Source: Poriferisodalis sp965208485
GTDB taxonomy: Bacteria > Actinomycetota > Acidimicrobiia > Acidimicrobiales > Poriferisodalaceae
DNA: 64,000 bases
Reading direction: 5' to 3'
Assembly (NCBI RefSeq): GCF_965208485.1
Contig: NZ_OZ242344.1
Span: 1,116,001-1,180,000 of the forward strand
The notes under the pieces were generated by a model, which saw nothing but the letters and a program-made list of their open reading frames with translations, was not told the origin of the DNA and made no database searches. Shown in pieces: positions 18,558-28,633 of this stretch. Every line of letters starts with the position of its first letter. The first letter of the stretch is position 1. The position numbers were made by a program, and so were the translations under genes.

Positions 18558-20216
18558 GTGAGCGTCATCGCAGCGATCGACGTGGGCACGAATTCGTTCC
18601 ATCTCGTGGTCGCCGACGTCGACGACGAGGGCCATTTCGAGGTATTGACACGAGAACGCGAGCCGGTGCGGCTCGGCTCAGGCGGCGAGGACATGAAGGT
18701 GCTCGCACCCGAAGCCATCGAGCGTGGCATCTCGGCGCTCGGCCGGATGCAGCGAATCGCCGTCCACGCAGGTGCGCAGAGCATCACCGCGGTCGCCACA
18801 AGCGCGGTACGCGAGGCCGCCAATCGCGACGAACTCACCGAGCGGGCCCGCGTCCGAGCCGGTGTGGACATCGAGGTGGTGTCCGGTGTCGAGGAGGCCC
18901 GGCTCATCCACCTCGGCGTTCTGGCAGCGGTGCCGCTGCTGGACAAGCGCCACCTGCTCGTCGACATCGGCGGCGGCTCCACCGAGTTCGTCATCGCTGA
19001 CGGGTCCGAGCCGCTGCTGCTGCGCAGCCTCAAGCTGGGCTCGATCCGGCTGACCGATCGCTTCTTCCCCGAGGGCCGCACGCGCAAGCGCTCGGTGCGC
19101 GAGTGCCGCAACCACATCAGATCGTTCCTCGGGCATCTGCCTGCCGAGATCACAGCGCTCGGCTTCGAGACCGCAGTCGGCTCGTCGGGAACCATCACCG
19201 CGCTGGCACGCATGTGCGCCATCCGGCGCGGCGACCGCGACAGCCGTACCGGCAGGCTGTCGTTCACAGCGAAGGAACTCCGCAAGCTCACTGAGGACTT
19301 GTGGGCTGCCAAGACGCCCGAGGATCGGCTTGCCGTCGAAGGACTGGATGTACGCAGGGCCGACATCATCGTGGGCGGCGCGCTCCTGCTGGAGGAGACC
19401 TTCGATCTGCTGGGCATCAACCGCATGGAGGTGTCCGACTACGCATTGCGCGAGGGCATCTTGTTCGAGCAACTGCGCCGGGCCACAGCACCGGGAGGCG
19501 ATCCGTTCCACCGCCTCGAGGACCTGCGGCGCTCAGGCGTGATGTACGTGGCCAACAGCTTCCACGAGGACCTGCGTCACGCAGAGCACATCACCGATCT
19601 GGCGCTCGAACTGTTCGACGGCCTGTGCCCGCTGCACGGCTTCGGCGACGAGGACCGGGAACTGTTCGAGGCGGCCTCATTGCTGCACAACGTGGGCATC
19701 TTCATCTCCCACAGCGCCCACCACCGCCACAGCTACTACATCATTCGCAACAGCGAGCACCTCACCGGCTTCACCGAGCGAGAGATCGAGATCATCGCCC
19801 AAGTCGCCCGCTACCACCGAAAAAGCGCCCCCAAGTCCAAGCACGCCGAGTTTGCGTCGCTGGATTCGGCCGACCAGAACAGGGTGCGGTGGATGGCGGC
19901 CATGCTGCGGGTCGCCATCGGCCTGGACCGCTCGAATCGTCAGGTGGTGACCCGCGTGCGGGTGGCAGACGACGAGTCGCCGCCAAGGCAGAACGGCGAA
20001 CTCCGCCTGATGGCGCGCGTCTCACCCGGCGCCGACACCTCAGTGGAGTTGTTCACCGCCCAGAACCGCAGCGACCTGCTCGAGGCGATCAGCGGGCGAA
20101 GCGTGGTGCTCGAACCTGAAGTCGGCGTGACCGGCAGGCCGATTCACCCCACCAACGGGATGCGCAGCACCCAGCCGACCAAGATCAAGTCCGGGTTGGC
20201 AAGCGCTCCGCCGTAG
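18558..20216 (+). CDS. Ppx/GppA-family phosphatase with C-terminal HD-like domain
   Basis: A 552-residue protein. The GTG at 18558 gives the family start SVIAAIDVGTNSFHLVVAD (phosphate-binding loop 1); DIGGGSTEFVIADG is loop 2. The N-terminal 300 residues are the actin-fold exopolyphosphatase/pppGpp phosphatase module; the rest is a helical HD-type domain (HAEHITDLALELFD, ASLLHNVGIFISHSAHH, YHRKSAPK). It cleaves polyphosphate ends or pppGpp. The last 73 bp overlap, tail to tail, the 3' end of the 5'-nucleotidase gene, so both C-termini share DNA. Confidence 0.9.
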   Translation: MSVIAAIDVGTNSFHLVVADVDDEGHFEVLTREREPVRLGSGGEDMKVLAPEAIERGISALGRMQRIAVHAGAQSITAVATSAVREAANRDELTERARVRAGVDIEVVSGVEEARLIHLGVLAAVPLLDKRHLLVDIGGGSTEFVIADGSEPLLLRSLKLGSIRLTDRFFPEGRTRKRSVRECRNHIRSFLGHLPAEITALGFETAVGSSGTITALARMCAIRRGDRDSRTGRLSFTAKELRKLTEDLWAAKTPEDRLAVEGLDVRRADIIVGGALLLEETFDLLGINRMEVSDYALREGILFEQLRRATAPGGDPFHRLEDLRRSGVMYVANSFHEDLRHAEHITDLALELFDGLCPLHGFGDEDRELFEAASLLHNVGIFISHSAHHRHSYYIIRNSEHLTGFTEREIEIIAQVARYHRKSAPKSKHAEFASLDSADQNRVRWMAAMLRVAIGLDRSNRQVVTRVRVADDESPPRQNGELRLMARVSPGADTSVELFTAQNRSDLLEAISGRSVVLEPEVGVTGRPIHPTNGMRSTQPTKIKSGLASAPP

Positions 20217-22204
20217 GCCTGCGCGCGGCCCTTGCTGGCCTCGAAGATCTCCGGCCAGCGGCGGCTGCTCCCGAGATGCGCCGCAGCGATCTTCTTGAGC
20301 GTGTCACCAGGGCGCACGGTGTAGGGCAGGAAATCGCTCCCGGCAGCATCGCCGCTGTCGGGCATCTCGTCGTCGGCCCCGTCTTCTGGGCCGTCTTGGG
20401 CCGGCAGTGCCAAGACCCGGCTGCCGCCGTCGACCGGATACTGCTCGGCCGTGATCGCGCCGCCGAGATCCTCGGCGATGTAGTCCGCGAGGGCCTGCTG
20501 GTACGTCGCGCCGAGACGGGTGAAGGCGAGATCTCTCAGCGGATAGCAGTCTCCCCCGCCTGCGAGGAAGTCGACCGTCGCCAACGCCAACGGATCGCCC
20601 TCCACAACCTCGCCGTCGCGGACGATCTCGGTGCCGTCATCCAGGGTGACGCTGCGCAGCCGCGTGCCGACGGGATCGATCAGCCCGCAGTCGCCGTCGC
20701 GATCGATTCCCTGGCCCACGCCGTCCGGGTCGTAGGCCACCGTCATGCCCGAGACGTGCGGGAACTGGCCCGACGCGCCCGGCAGCGCACTCAGCGCCCG
20801 TTCGAGCAGCTCCGCCAGCGTGGCACGAGACACCGAGCCGGTCACCAGCACGTTGTTGAACGGTGCGATGTCCCAGGTGGCGCCCACGGTCACCGTGCCC
20901 GCAGCGATGACTGAGTCGTTGCGCAGCCCGCCGCCGTTCGTGACGGCGACCTGCGGCGCAGGCACGCCGAAGCCCGGGGCGAGGTGCCGGCCTCGCACCC
21001 GCAGCGCGTCCGCCATCAGGCTGCCGACGTTGGTCGACTGAGTGCGCAAGACCGGCTTGCGGCCTTCGAGGCCGACGTCGCTCGTGCCGATCTGGGTGGC
21101 CCCGATCAGCTCCACCTCGGCCGTCAGCGGTTCCACTGCCGTCGTCTGCACCGTCGCATCGGGATCGCGGTCGAGCGCGACGCCGATCGAGGCACCCGCC
21201 GCAGCGGTGACGTTCCCGTCGGCGTCGAAGGTCACCTCCAGCTTGCCGATGCAGCGGTAGCCGCCCGGTGCGGTGACCACCGGCACCCGGCTGCCGGCCG
21301 CGTCATCGACCCACATCGGATACGGCGAGACCGGCGCTTCGCCCGCTTGGCAGGTGTCGCCCGGGTTCGCCAGCAGGTCGTCGCCGCCGCCTGCGATCAC
21401 GACATCCACGCCGGTGAGCTCGGCAACGAGCGCCACCTCTTCGTCCACGGCCTGCAGGTGGCTGACGAGGATGATCTTGTCGACGCCGTCCGCCCCGAGC
21501 CGGTCGGCCTCGCCCTGCACGGCCTCGAGCACGGCGCTCACCATCACGTTGCGCGGACTCGAGATGTTGGCCAGCCGTGGGGTGACCGCACCGATGACGC
21601 CGATGCGCTCACCGCCGGTCTCGATCACCGTCGACGGCGCCACCAGTCCACGCTCGGCCAGCGCAGCCAAGGCAGGCTCGGCCGAGACGCCGATGTTCGC
21701 GCTCAGGAACGGGATCGACGGATCGAACCCCTCGATGAATCGAGCCGTCACATCGGGACCGAAGTCGAAGTCGTGGTTGCCCAGCGCCATCGCGTCGTAG
21801 ACACCGCTCAGCGCGATCGAGTCGTACATGGGACCCTCACGGCCGAGCGACACGCTCAACACCAGCGAGGCGAGGAAGTTGTCGCCAGAGGTCAGCGTCA
21901 CCACGGGTCCGGCGTCGGCGGCCGCTGCCTGCAGCTCACGCATCGCTGCGACGAACCTCGCGACACCCGGGAATCCCGACTCGACATCCGCGAGCAGCTT
22001 CGATTCCCCGTCGTTGTTGTGCAGGATCGTCACCGTGACCGAATCCGCTGAGATGAGCGTCGGCTGAGCACCCTCTTCATCGGCCTGGGCACCCGACGGC
22101 ACCGCTGCCAGCGGGATCGCCAGCAGCACGGCGAGGGCCGCCGATGCCCATCGGCCAAGACCGACTCGGCGCCGACGCCTTCCTGCGTTGTTCGACTCGC
22201 TCAC
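20144..22204 (-). CDS. secreted 5'-nucleotidase-type metallophosphoesterase with C-terminal LysM
   Basis: A 686-residue protein. The GTG at 22204 has GAGGAGG about 12 bp upstream and gives an Arg-rich N-region with a signal peptide ending near SGAQADEE. The metallophosphatase domain shows ILHNNDGES, SGDNFLASL, ALGNHDFDFG and VSHLQAVDEE; the 5'-nucleotidase C-terminal domain follows (NGGGLRNDSVIAAG, WDIAPFNNVLVTGSV). The last 60 residues, YTVRPGDTLKKIAAAHLG onwards, form a LysM peptidoglycan-binding module. The usual GGHSH-like motif reads GGGDD, a deviation in the metal site. Likely role: wall-bound nucleotide scavenging. Confidence 0.88.
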   Translation of the reverse strand: MSESNNAGRRRRRVGLGRWASAALAVLLAIPLAAVPSGAQADEEGAQPTLISADSVTVTILHNNDGESKLLADVESGFPGVARFVAAMRELQAAAADAGPVVTLTSGDNFLASLVLSVSLGREGPMYDSIALSGVYDAMALGNHDFDFGPDVTARFIEGFDPSIPFLSANIGVSAEPALAALAERGLVAPSTVIETGGERIGVIGAVTPRLANISSPRNVMVSAVLEAVQGEADRLGADGVDKIILVSHLQAVDEEVALVAELTGVDVVIAGGGDDLLANPGDTCQAGEAPVSPYPMWVDDAAGSRVPVVTAPGGYRCIGKLEVTFDADGNVTAAAGASIGVALDRDPDATVQTTAVEPLTAEVELIGATQIGTSDVGLEGRKPVLRTQSTNVGSLMADALRVRGRHLAPGFGVPAPQVAVTNGGGLRNDSVIAAGTVTVGATWDIAPFNNVLVTGSVSRATLAELLERALSALPGASGQFPHVSGMTVAYDPDGVGQGIDRDGDCGLIDPVGTRLRSVTLDDGTEIVRDGEVVEGDPLALATVDFLAGGGDCYPLRDLAFTRLGATYQQALADYIAEDLGGAITAEQYPVDGGSRVLALPAQDGPEDGADDEMPDSGDAAGSDFLPYTVRPGDTLKKIAAAHLGSSRRWPEIFEASKGRAQAYGGALANPDLILVGWVLRIPLVG

Positions 22205-22500
22205 AGCCACCTGCTGCCTCCTCGGCTCACCCGTCGCAATATGTCGCGCCGCACAGTGTCGCGGCACGGTGTGACAGAGTATTCACGGGCAGGAAACGTA
22301 TAGGGGGAACGCTGATGGCGCGCTCCGTTCGTCGTCGCCTGGACCGCCCGGCGCACTCGAGCGCACAGCATCCGGGCGTGCGCCGCGCAACCCGATGCGA
22401 CGGTAGCGTGCCCGGCTGATCCTCTCCGAGCGCTCTGTGCCGGGAACCAGATACCACGCTGGGCCGCGGCGACGCTCGCCGGCACGAAAGGATGCCGCCG

Positions 22501-24828
22501 ATGTACACCGCACTCGGCAAGTGGTGCTTCCGGAACCCATGGCGCGTCTTCGCTGGGTGGCTGGCACTCGCCGTCGCTGCCGCGCTGCTCGCGGGACTCG
22601 TAGGACCGTCGTTCGGTGCGGCGCTGAGCACTCCCGATTCCGAGAGCGACCGCGCCGGCGATGTGCTGCACGCACACTTCGGCGACATTGGCGCCAACAT
22701 CGGCGGCTCGATTGTGGTCAAGTCCAGCTCTGGTGTGGACAATCCCGCCGTGCGATCGACACTCACCGAGTTGTTCGCCACCGTCGACGCCATCGACGAA
22801 GTGACGGTCAACTCGCCGTACGACCCCGGTGGCCGCCAATTCGTCGCGCAGCAAGGTCCGTATGCGGGTCAGATCGCCGTCGCCGAGGTCCAGATCAGCC
22901 GCTCGTTCAATGTCGACGAAGCGGGCAGTCTCGGCGAGCACATCAGCGAGCTCATCGACCGCAGCGGCGTGCGCGAGATACCCGGCGTCCAGGTGGAGGT
23001 CGGCGGTGCATGGCTCTCGGGCCAGGAGCCTCCCGAGACCGAGGCCATTGGGCTCGCCTTTGCCGTGTTCGTGCTGATAGCGGCCGTCGGATCGGTCGTC
23101 GCCATGGGCGTGACCGTCGGCACGGCGCTCATCGGCGTCGGCATCGGCGCGCTCACCATCACGATCCTCAGCAACGTGGCAACCGTGCCCGACGTCGCCC
23201 CGACGCTCGGGGTCATGATCGGTCTCGGGGTGGGCATCGACTACGCACTGATCATCCTCAACCGCTACCGAGAGTGGGTTCGGAGCGGATTCGGACCGCT
23301 CGACGCTGTGGGTGCGGCGCTGGATTCTGCGGGCCGTTCGGTGGTCTTCGCCGGTGCGACCGTGGTGGTGTCGCTGCTGGGTCTGCTGCTCATGGGGTTG
23401 CCCTTCGTCGCCGGAATGGGGCTCTCTGCGGCAATCACCGTCGCCATCGTGATGGCGGGGTCGATGACCCTGCTGCCGGCCGTGCTGGGAGTGATGAGAA
23501 ACCGGATGACGACCACCAGGGTCCGCGGCATGCTCGCCGCGGCGCTGGTGGCGGTGGCGCTGCTGGGCTTCGGCATCGGCATCGGTCCGCTGCTGGCCGG
23601 GCTGCCCGCAGCCGCTGCAGTGCTCTTGGCGGGGGCCTTCGGCGGGCCGCGCAACCCACTGAGGCGAATCCTGCACCACCGCCAGCCCAAGCCATTGCGC
23701 GCCACCGCTTGGTACCGGCTCAGCCGGGTCGTACAGCGCCGAGCCTGGCTGTTCGCGCTCGGCGGCACCGTCGTGCTGGTCCTGATGGCCGCCCCCGTCT
23801 TCGCGTTGCGCCTCGGGTTCTCCGACGAGGGCAACTTCCCGCCCGACAGCACAACCCGCAAGGCCTACGACCTCATCGCCGACGGCTTCGGCCCGGGAGC
23901 GAACGGGCCGCTCTTGATCGTCGCCGAGACGTCAGGCAACCAGGACCTCCTCGCGCTCTTGGAGCTGACCGAGACGCTGAACCGGACCGATGGCGTCGTG
24001 GCGGCCTCTCCCCCGTTCCCGAGTCCCGATGGCCAGGCGGCGATGATCCGGGTGCTGCCCGCAACCGGTCCCCAGGACGCCGAAACCGAGACACTCGTCC
24101 ACACGCTGCGCAGCCAGGTCATCCCGACTGCGCTGGACGGCACCGGCGTCGATGCGCTGGTGGGCGGCACCGTGGCATTCCAGATCGACTTCAGCGACTA
24201 CCTCGCCGGACGCATGCAGATTTTCTTCGGAGCGGTCCTCGGGGCCTCATTCCTGCTGCTGATGGCCGTGTTCCGCTCGCTGGTGGTTCCGCTCAAGGCT
24301 GTCGTCATGAACATGCTGTCCATCGGCGCGTCCTACGGCGTGCTCGTGGCTGTCTTCCAGTGGGGCTGGTTCGGCAGCCTGCTCGGCATCCAGCCGGCGC
24401 CGATCGAGCCGTTCATCCCGATGATGCTGTTCGCGGTGCTGTTCGGGCTGTCGATGGACTACGAAGTCTTCCTGCTGTCACGCATGAAGGAGGAGTACGA
24501 GCGCACCGGCGACCCGGTCAACTCCGTCGCCGACGGGCTGGCTGCGACCGCCAGGGTCATCACCGCGGCCGCGGCGATCATGATCGTCGTCTTCGGCAGC
24601 TTCGTCTTGGAGGAGGAACGGGTCGTCAAGCTGTTCGGCCTGGGCCTCGCCACGGCAATCGCCATCGACGCCACCCTCGTGCGGATGCTGATCGTGCCGT
24701 CCACGATGGAGTTGCTCGGCGTCCGCAACTGGTGGCTGCCGGCTTGGCTCGACCGCATCATCCCCAACCTGCGCGTCGAAGGCGAATTGCCTGATGCCGC
24801 GGCAAGCCGGTCTCCCGACGACGCCTGA
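22501..24828 (+). CDS. MMPL-family RND transporter
   Basis: A 775-residue membrane protein, starting at the second ATG (22501) because GAAAGG lies about 11 bp upstream; the ATG at 22492 is too close to it. Two RND repeats are visible: an N-terminal helix, a periplasmic loop, then five or six helices including LGVMIGLGVGIDYALIILNRY; and a second set with FGLSMDYEVFLLSRMKEEYE. The conserved GxxxDY patterns carry the proton-relay Asp. MmpL proteins export lipids or siderophores in actinobacteria; the cargo here is unknown. It is divergent from the nucleotidase gene across a 296-bp gap holding no gene. Confidence 0.88.
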   Translation: MYTALGKWCFRNPWRVFAGWLALAVAAALLAGLVGPSFGAALSTPDSESDRAGDVLHAHFGDIGANIGGSIVVKSSSGVDNPAVRSTLTELFATVDAIDEVTVNSPYDPGGRQFVAQQGPYAGQIAVAEVQISRSFNVDEAGSLGEHISELIDRSGVREIPGVQVEVGGAWLSGQEPPETEAIGLAFAVFVLIAAVGSVVAMGVTVGTALIGVGIGALTITILSNVATVPDVAPTLGVMIGLGVGIDYALIILNRYREWVRSGFGPLDAVGAALDSAGRSVVFAGATVVVSLLGLLLMGLPFVAGMGLSAAITVAIVMAGSMTLLPAVLGVMRNRMTTTRVRGMLAAALVAVALLGFGIGIGPLLAGLPAAAAVLLAGAFGGPRNPLRRILHHRQPKPLRATAWYRLSRVVQRRAWLFALGGTVVLVLMAAPVFALRLGFSDEGNFPPDSTTRKAYDLIADGFGPGANGPLLIVAETSGNQDLLALLELTETLNRTDGVVAASPPFPSPDGQAAMIRVLPATGPQDAETETLVHTLRSQVIPTALDGTGVDALVGGTVAFQIDFSDYLAGRMQIFFGAVLGASFLLLMAVFRSLVVPLKAVVMNMLSIGASYGVLVAVFQWGWFGSLLGIQPAPIEPFIPMMLFAVLFGLSMDYEVFLLSRMKEEYERTGDPVNSVADGLAATARVITAAAAIMIVVFGSFVLEEERVVKLFGLGLATAIAIDATLVRMLIVPSTMELLGVRNWWLPAWLDRIIPNLRVEGELPDAAASRSPDDA

Positions 24829-25068
24829 AGCGTCCGGACAGCGGGCGGTGAGCTGCCGTTGGATGATGTCGTGAAGAGTCGCCTCAGCATCGCCGACCAC
24901 AGGCATGAGCATCCGGCGAGGCGAAGGTGCCGCCGACAGAGCTTCCACGCGAGTCCGCAGCCTCCGTCAGCATCGGACGAGCATGCCGCCCCGAGCCGCC
25001 GGCCAGCCGGTCCCGCTCGTGAGCCGGCTGCACGTCGCTCGGCGCCGGCTCTGAGGAGTCATGAGGAG

Positions 25069-26121
25069 TCATCCGAGTGGCCGGCCAAAGGGCAGCTCGT
25101 CCTGCCATGTCCGCAGGAAGGCCTCGGCCCGGTAGCAGGCAGCCATGAATGGGCCGTCGTCATGGCCGAGGGTCTCGGACATGACAGCGTTCACGGCGTC
25201 CGCAGTGGCCGAACGCAGGCCGCTGTGCGTGAGCGCCGCGTCGGCCCACCAGCCCAACGCCGGCCCCGCCGCAACAACGAAGTCAGCAACGACTGGCACG
25301 CCCGCCGCCCGCAGCACGGCCAGCGCCTTGGAAGACACAGCCGCTGCTGAGAACGCGACGACGGGCGTGGCACCCGCCATCGACGCGCCCTCGCCGGACA
25401 TAGCGCCGGGCTTCGAGCCGCAGAACAGCACGTCGACGTCGTCCTTCCAGACCGTCCACGGCTTGGCGGGCTCGCCGTTGGGCGACAGCGACGCCACGCA
25501 CCTCTCGCCGTCCGCCAGCCAGGCCTCCGCGAGCGCCGTCGGGTCGAGCCGGTCGCCATCAGTCTGAGTGCCAGCGCAGCCCTGCGCGGTGGCGATCCGG
25601 ACGATCTTGGCCCCGGCCGCCGCAGCTTCGCGAGCTATGCCCACACCGGCCGGCCCGAATCCCTCGATGGCGACGCGCTTGCCGTCGAGGCCGCCGAGCA
25701 GGCTGGCCGCCGCCGCCGCCGCGCCGACGCCGATGAGCTCGTCGTTGAGCGAGATGCCGTCGCGGTCGTCGTTGCCGATCAGATTGCGCTGGTCGTGAGC
25801 CAGCACCGGTGCAAGCAACTCGGTGTTCAGCCGCAAGCCCGGACTGGTGGAGAGCCGACCGGATCTGAAGTCGTCAGCGAGCTCGCCTGCCAGAGCATCG
25901 ACCGCTGCGGCGGCCTCGGACGGGTCAGATTTCAGGCCGACGCCGGCACCGCTGCGCCGCTGTTCGAGCATGGCGAACACATAGGTGACATGTCGGACCA
26001 GCATCGTCGCATTGCCAGGAATGAGCCTGCTGCCGAGGCGGGTCTCCCCGACGTAGTGCTGGGCGTCGGGCAGGTCATAGATCACGAAGCCGGGTGTCGA
26101 TTCGAGCTGGCGGGTCTCCAC
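25069..26121 (-). CDS. Glu/Leu/Phe/Val dehydrogenase-like protein
   Basis: A 350-residue protein from the GTG at 26121; longer frames upstream run into the divergent thioredoxin-like gene. The C-terminal half has a Rossmann motif (VAIEGFGPAGVGIAREAAAAG) as in the NAD-binding domain of amino-acid dehydrogenases. The N-terminal half resembles the ELFV dimerisation domain, but the Lys-bearing GGGKGG motif appears as GAGVGLKSD. A divergent relative with altered catalysis is possible. Good Rossmann evidence; weak substrate evidence. Confidence 0.65.
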   Translation of the reverse strand: METRQLESTPGFVIYDLPDAQHYVGETRLGSRLIPGNATMLVRHVTYVFAMLEQRRSGAGVGLKSDPSEAAAAVDALAGELADDFRSGRLSTSPGLRLNTELLAPVLAHDQRNLIGNDDRDGISLNDELIGVGAAAAAASLLGGLDGKRVAIEGFGPAGVGIAREAAAAGAKIVRIATAQGCAGTQTDGDRLDPTALAEAWLADGERCVASLSPNGEPAKPWTVWKDDVDVLFCGSKPGAMSGEGASMAGATPVVAFSAAAVSSKALAVLRAAGVPVVADFVVAAGPALGWWADAALTHSGLRSATADAVNAVMSETLGHDDGPFMAACYRAEAFLRTWQDELPFGRPLG

Positions 26122-26170
26122 AGGCCAAGTCTGCCAGCCGCGCTCGCCGGTGTGTCTAGCCTTGTGGCTC

Positions 26171-26857
26171 GTGCGACGAGCAGTAATCGGGGCAATCCTC
26201 CTGTGTTCCGCGGGGTTCCCTGCGGCCTGCGGCGGCGATGAGACGACGGCGGCCACCAGCGCACCCGACAGCGCGGTTGTGACTGCCGCCGACCCAGCAG
26301 CCACCACAGCAGCCGAGTCGGCGACCACTGCCTCCTCCACCGTCGCAGCACCGCGCCCAACCGAAGTGATCGGCGCTGCGCTGCCCCGCTTCGAGCAACC
26401 GGAGGGCGACCCGGCCGTCGGCCGGACACCTCCGGTGGTTGTGGGCGCTGATCTGCTCACGGGCGACGTGGTGCAGATCACCCCCCGAGGACGTCCGGTG
26501 GTCGTTGCGTTCTATGCCCACTGGTGCCCGCATTGCCAAGCCGAGGTGGCCGAGCTCACGGGCTGGATGGAATCCAACGAGCTGCCCGCCGGCGTGGATT
26601 TCTATGCTGTGTCGGTCCTCGAGGACGCCACGCGGGGCAATCATCCCCCGGAGAAATGGTTGCGTGAGGAAGGCTGGCAGCATCCCGTAGTTGCCGACAC
26701 CCCGGCGCGTTCCGTCGTCGATGCCTTCGGCTTGCAGTCCGTGCCCTATCTCGTGGCGATCGACGCGAACAACGCAGTCGTCCTGCGGTACGCCGGCAAC
26801 CTCGGCCCCGACCGGCTCGCGGATTTCTTCGCCGAACTGCTCGAGTCCGCCACCTGA
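26171..26857 (+). CDS. TlpA-like thioredoxin-fold lipoprotein
   Basis: About 228 residues from the GTG at 26171, giving MRRAVIGAILLCSAG and a lipobox-like FPAAC; a GTG at 26150 is an alternative. A 60-residue Thr/Ala-rich linker leads to the thioredoxin-like domain with FYAHWCPHCQAEVAEL, the redox CxxC, and SVPYLVAIDANN with the cis-Pro. It would reduce disulfides or support protein maturation outside the membrane. It is divergent from the ELFV-like gene (49-bp gap) and 27 bp upstream of the MgtE-like transporter. Confidence 0.82.
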   Translation: MRRAVIGAILLCSAGFPAACGGDETTAATSAPDSAVVTAADPAATTAAESATTASSTVAAPRPTEVIGAALPRFEQPEGDPAVGRTPPVVVGADLLTGDVVQITPRGRPVVVAFYAHWCPHCQAEVAELTGWMESNELPAGVDFYAVSVLEDATRGNHPPEKWLREEGWQHPVVADTPARSVVDAFGLQSVPYLVAIDANNAVVLRYAGNLGPDRLADFFAELLESAT

Positions 26858-26884
26858 CCCAGCACCGCGGATCCCGGCGAGCCG

Positions 26885-28459
26885 GTGCCTCAGTTCGCAC
26901 TTGTCGAGACCGGATCTCGCGACCGTGACGATGAGGATGCCACCCTCTTGCTCATGGCCGAGGGCGATGCTGCGCCGCGCCGCTCCCTCAAGCGTGTGAA
27001 GAATCGGACGGCTCGCGGTGACGCGAGTCCGCCACGCCGCGGCGCTGCATGTCACAGCCCGGAGCGGCGGCGCGGCGATCGCGCGATCCGCTCCCCGCAA
27101 GCCGCGCGGAACCGGCGGGTGCGGGGCAAGGCCGCCCACATCGGCCGTGAGGGCGCCCGGCTGGGTCGCGAGAGCGCACGGCTCGTCGGGCGGGCCAGCG
27201 CATTCGGGCGGGCCCGAGTGCTGCGCCCAGTGGGCCGTCTGCATCCGCTGGGCTTCTTGCGCGGCCTGCTCGGCCCCGACGTCACCGGTGCCCGCCAGAG
27301 TCTCACAGCGCTGGCAGTCAGCAGCCTGACTGCCACTGCGGCAGGCGTCCTGCTCGCAGCGGTCACCGGCACGCTGGAGCGGTTGCCGGGCCTGCTCGTG
27401 CTCGTCCCCGCCGCGATCGGCATGCGCGGCGACATCTTCGGCGCACTGGGCAGCCGCCTCGCCACCACGATTCACGCGGGGACCTTCAGGGCCACGGCTC
27501 GCAGCGACACGATCGTGGGCCAGAACATCATCGCTGCGGCCGTGCTGACACTGGTGACCGCCGTGGGGCTCGGCGTCATGGCCAAGGTGATGGCACCGGT
27601 GTTCGGCCTGTCGGACATCATCGGCATCACCGACCTCATCGTGGTGTCGGTCGTCGGCGCCCAACTGGCCTCGATTGTGGTGCTGGTCGTCACGCTCGGT
27701 CTCGCTGCCAGTTGCACGCGCCGGGGCTGGGACCTCGACAATGTCAGCGCGCCGCTCATCTCTGCGGTCGGCGATGTGGTCACGCTGCCGGCGCTCTTCC
27801 TGGCCACCTATCTGGTCGGCATCACCGCCCTCACACCGATCATTGCAGCCGCCAGTGTCGTGGGAGCTGCCGCTGCCATGTTCTGGGCGTGGCGCTCTGG
27901 ACTCCAACAGCTCTGGCAGATCCTGCGCGAATCGATACCGGTGCTGGGCGCCGGCGGTCTCGTGCTCATCGTGGCCGGCGTGGTGATCGAGCACCGTCTC
28001 GAGGACCTTGCCGACAAGCGTGCCGTGCTCATCTTGGTGCCCGCATGTCTCGCCGCAGCGGGTGCCATCGGCGGAATCCTGTCGAGCCGGCTGTCGACCA
28101 AGCTGCATCTGGGCGTCATCGAGCCACGGGCGCTGCCTCAACGAGGCGCGCGTCTCGACATCCTGTTCGCTTTCACCCTGACGGTGCCCGTATTCGTGCT
28201 CAACGGCATGCTCGCGAGCGCCTTCGGCACCTTGTTCTCGCTGTCCACGCCCGGGATGCTGCGCCTAGTGGCCATCTCGCTCATCGGCGGCATGATCGCG
28301 ACGGCGCTGGCGGGAGTCATCGCCTACTACGGCACGGTGGTGGCGACCCGCATCGGCGTCGACCCCGACACCTACGGCATCCCGCTGGTGAACAGCACGG
28401 TCGACCTTGCGGGCGCAGCGGCGCTCGTGCTCGCCGTCGGCTGGATCGGCCTGTCGTGA
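26885..28459 (+). CDS. MgtE/SLC41-type divalent cation transporter
   Basis: A 524-residue protein starting at GTG. The first 115 residues are Arg-rich and hydrophilic. Two tandem MgtE membrane domains follow: LVPAAIGMRGDIFGALGSRL opens the first and VPACLAAAGAIGGILSSRL the second, and each is followed by four or five helices. The doubled, CBS-less form resembles SLC41 proteins. The next gene encodes PhoU-like plus RCK_C modules, a frequent partner of this transporter type, probably a regulatory subunit. Cytoplasmic membrane, Mg2+ or related ions. Confidence 0.82.
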   Translation: MPQFALVETGSRDRDDEDATLLLMAEGDAAPRRSLKRVKNRTARGDASPPRRGAACHSPERRRGDRAIRSPQAARNRRVRGKAAHIGREGARLGRESARLVGRASAFGRARVLRPVGRLHPLGFLRGLLGPDVTGARQSLTALAVSSLTATAAGVLLAAVTGTLERLPGLLVLVPAAIGMRGDIFGALGSRLATTIHAGTFRATARSDTIVGQNIIAAAVLTLVTAVGLGVMAKVMAPVFGLSDIIGITDLIVVSVVGAQLASIVVLVVTLGLAASCTRRGWDLDNVSAPLISAVGDVVTLPALFLATYLVGITALTPIIAAASVVGAAAAMFWAWRSGLQQLWQILRESIPVLGAGGLVLIVAGVVIEHRLEDLADKRAVLILVPACLAAAGAIGGILSSRLSTKLHLGVIEPRALPQRGARLDILFAFTLTVPVFVLNGMLASAFGTLFSLSTPGMLRLVAISLIGGMIATALAGVIAYYGTVVATRIGVDPDTYGIPLVNSTVDLAGAAALVLAVGWIGLS

Positions 28460-28633
28460 CAGACGCGATGCCGCAGCTTGTCGTGAGACAGGCCAATCGC
28501 GCCGACTGTCGTGAATTCCTTCCTCACCCCATGTCTGCAGTGCCTACGCTTGGCACAGCGACCTGTCCGCCCCGGGTGAGAGCGTGTCCCCGACTTGAAC
28601 GGAGTTCGTCGCGTCGCTTGCTGACGATCTGAA

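Noticed and set aside
22201..24794. Long frames on both strands across the MMPL gene (492 aa minus, 785 aa plus in another frame)
   Set aside because: They are rich in Arg, Gly and His, lack any domain and lie entirely on the transporter gene; they are a by-product of high GC content.
26156..28141. 661-codon minus-strand frame over the thioredoxin-like and MgtE-like genes
   Set aside because: Composition is Gln/His/Asp/Arg-rich without domains; the plus-strand genes carry clear motifs.
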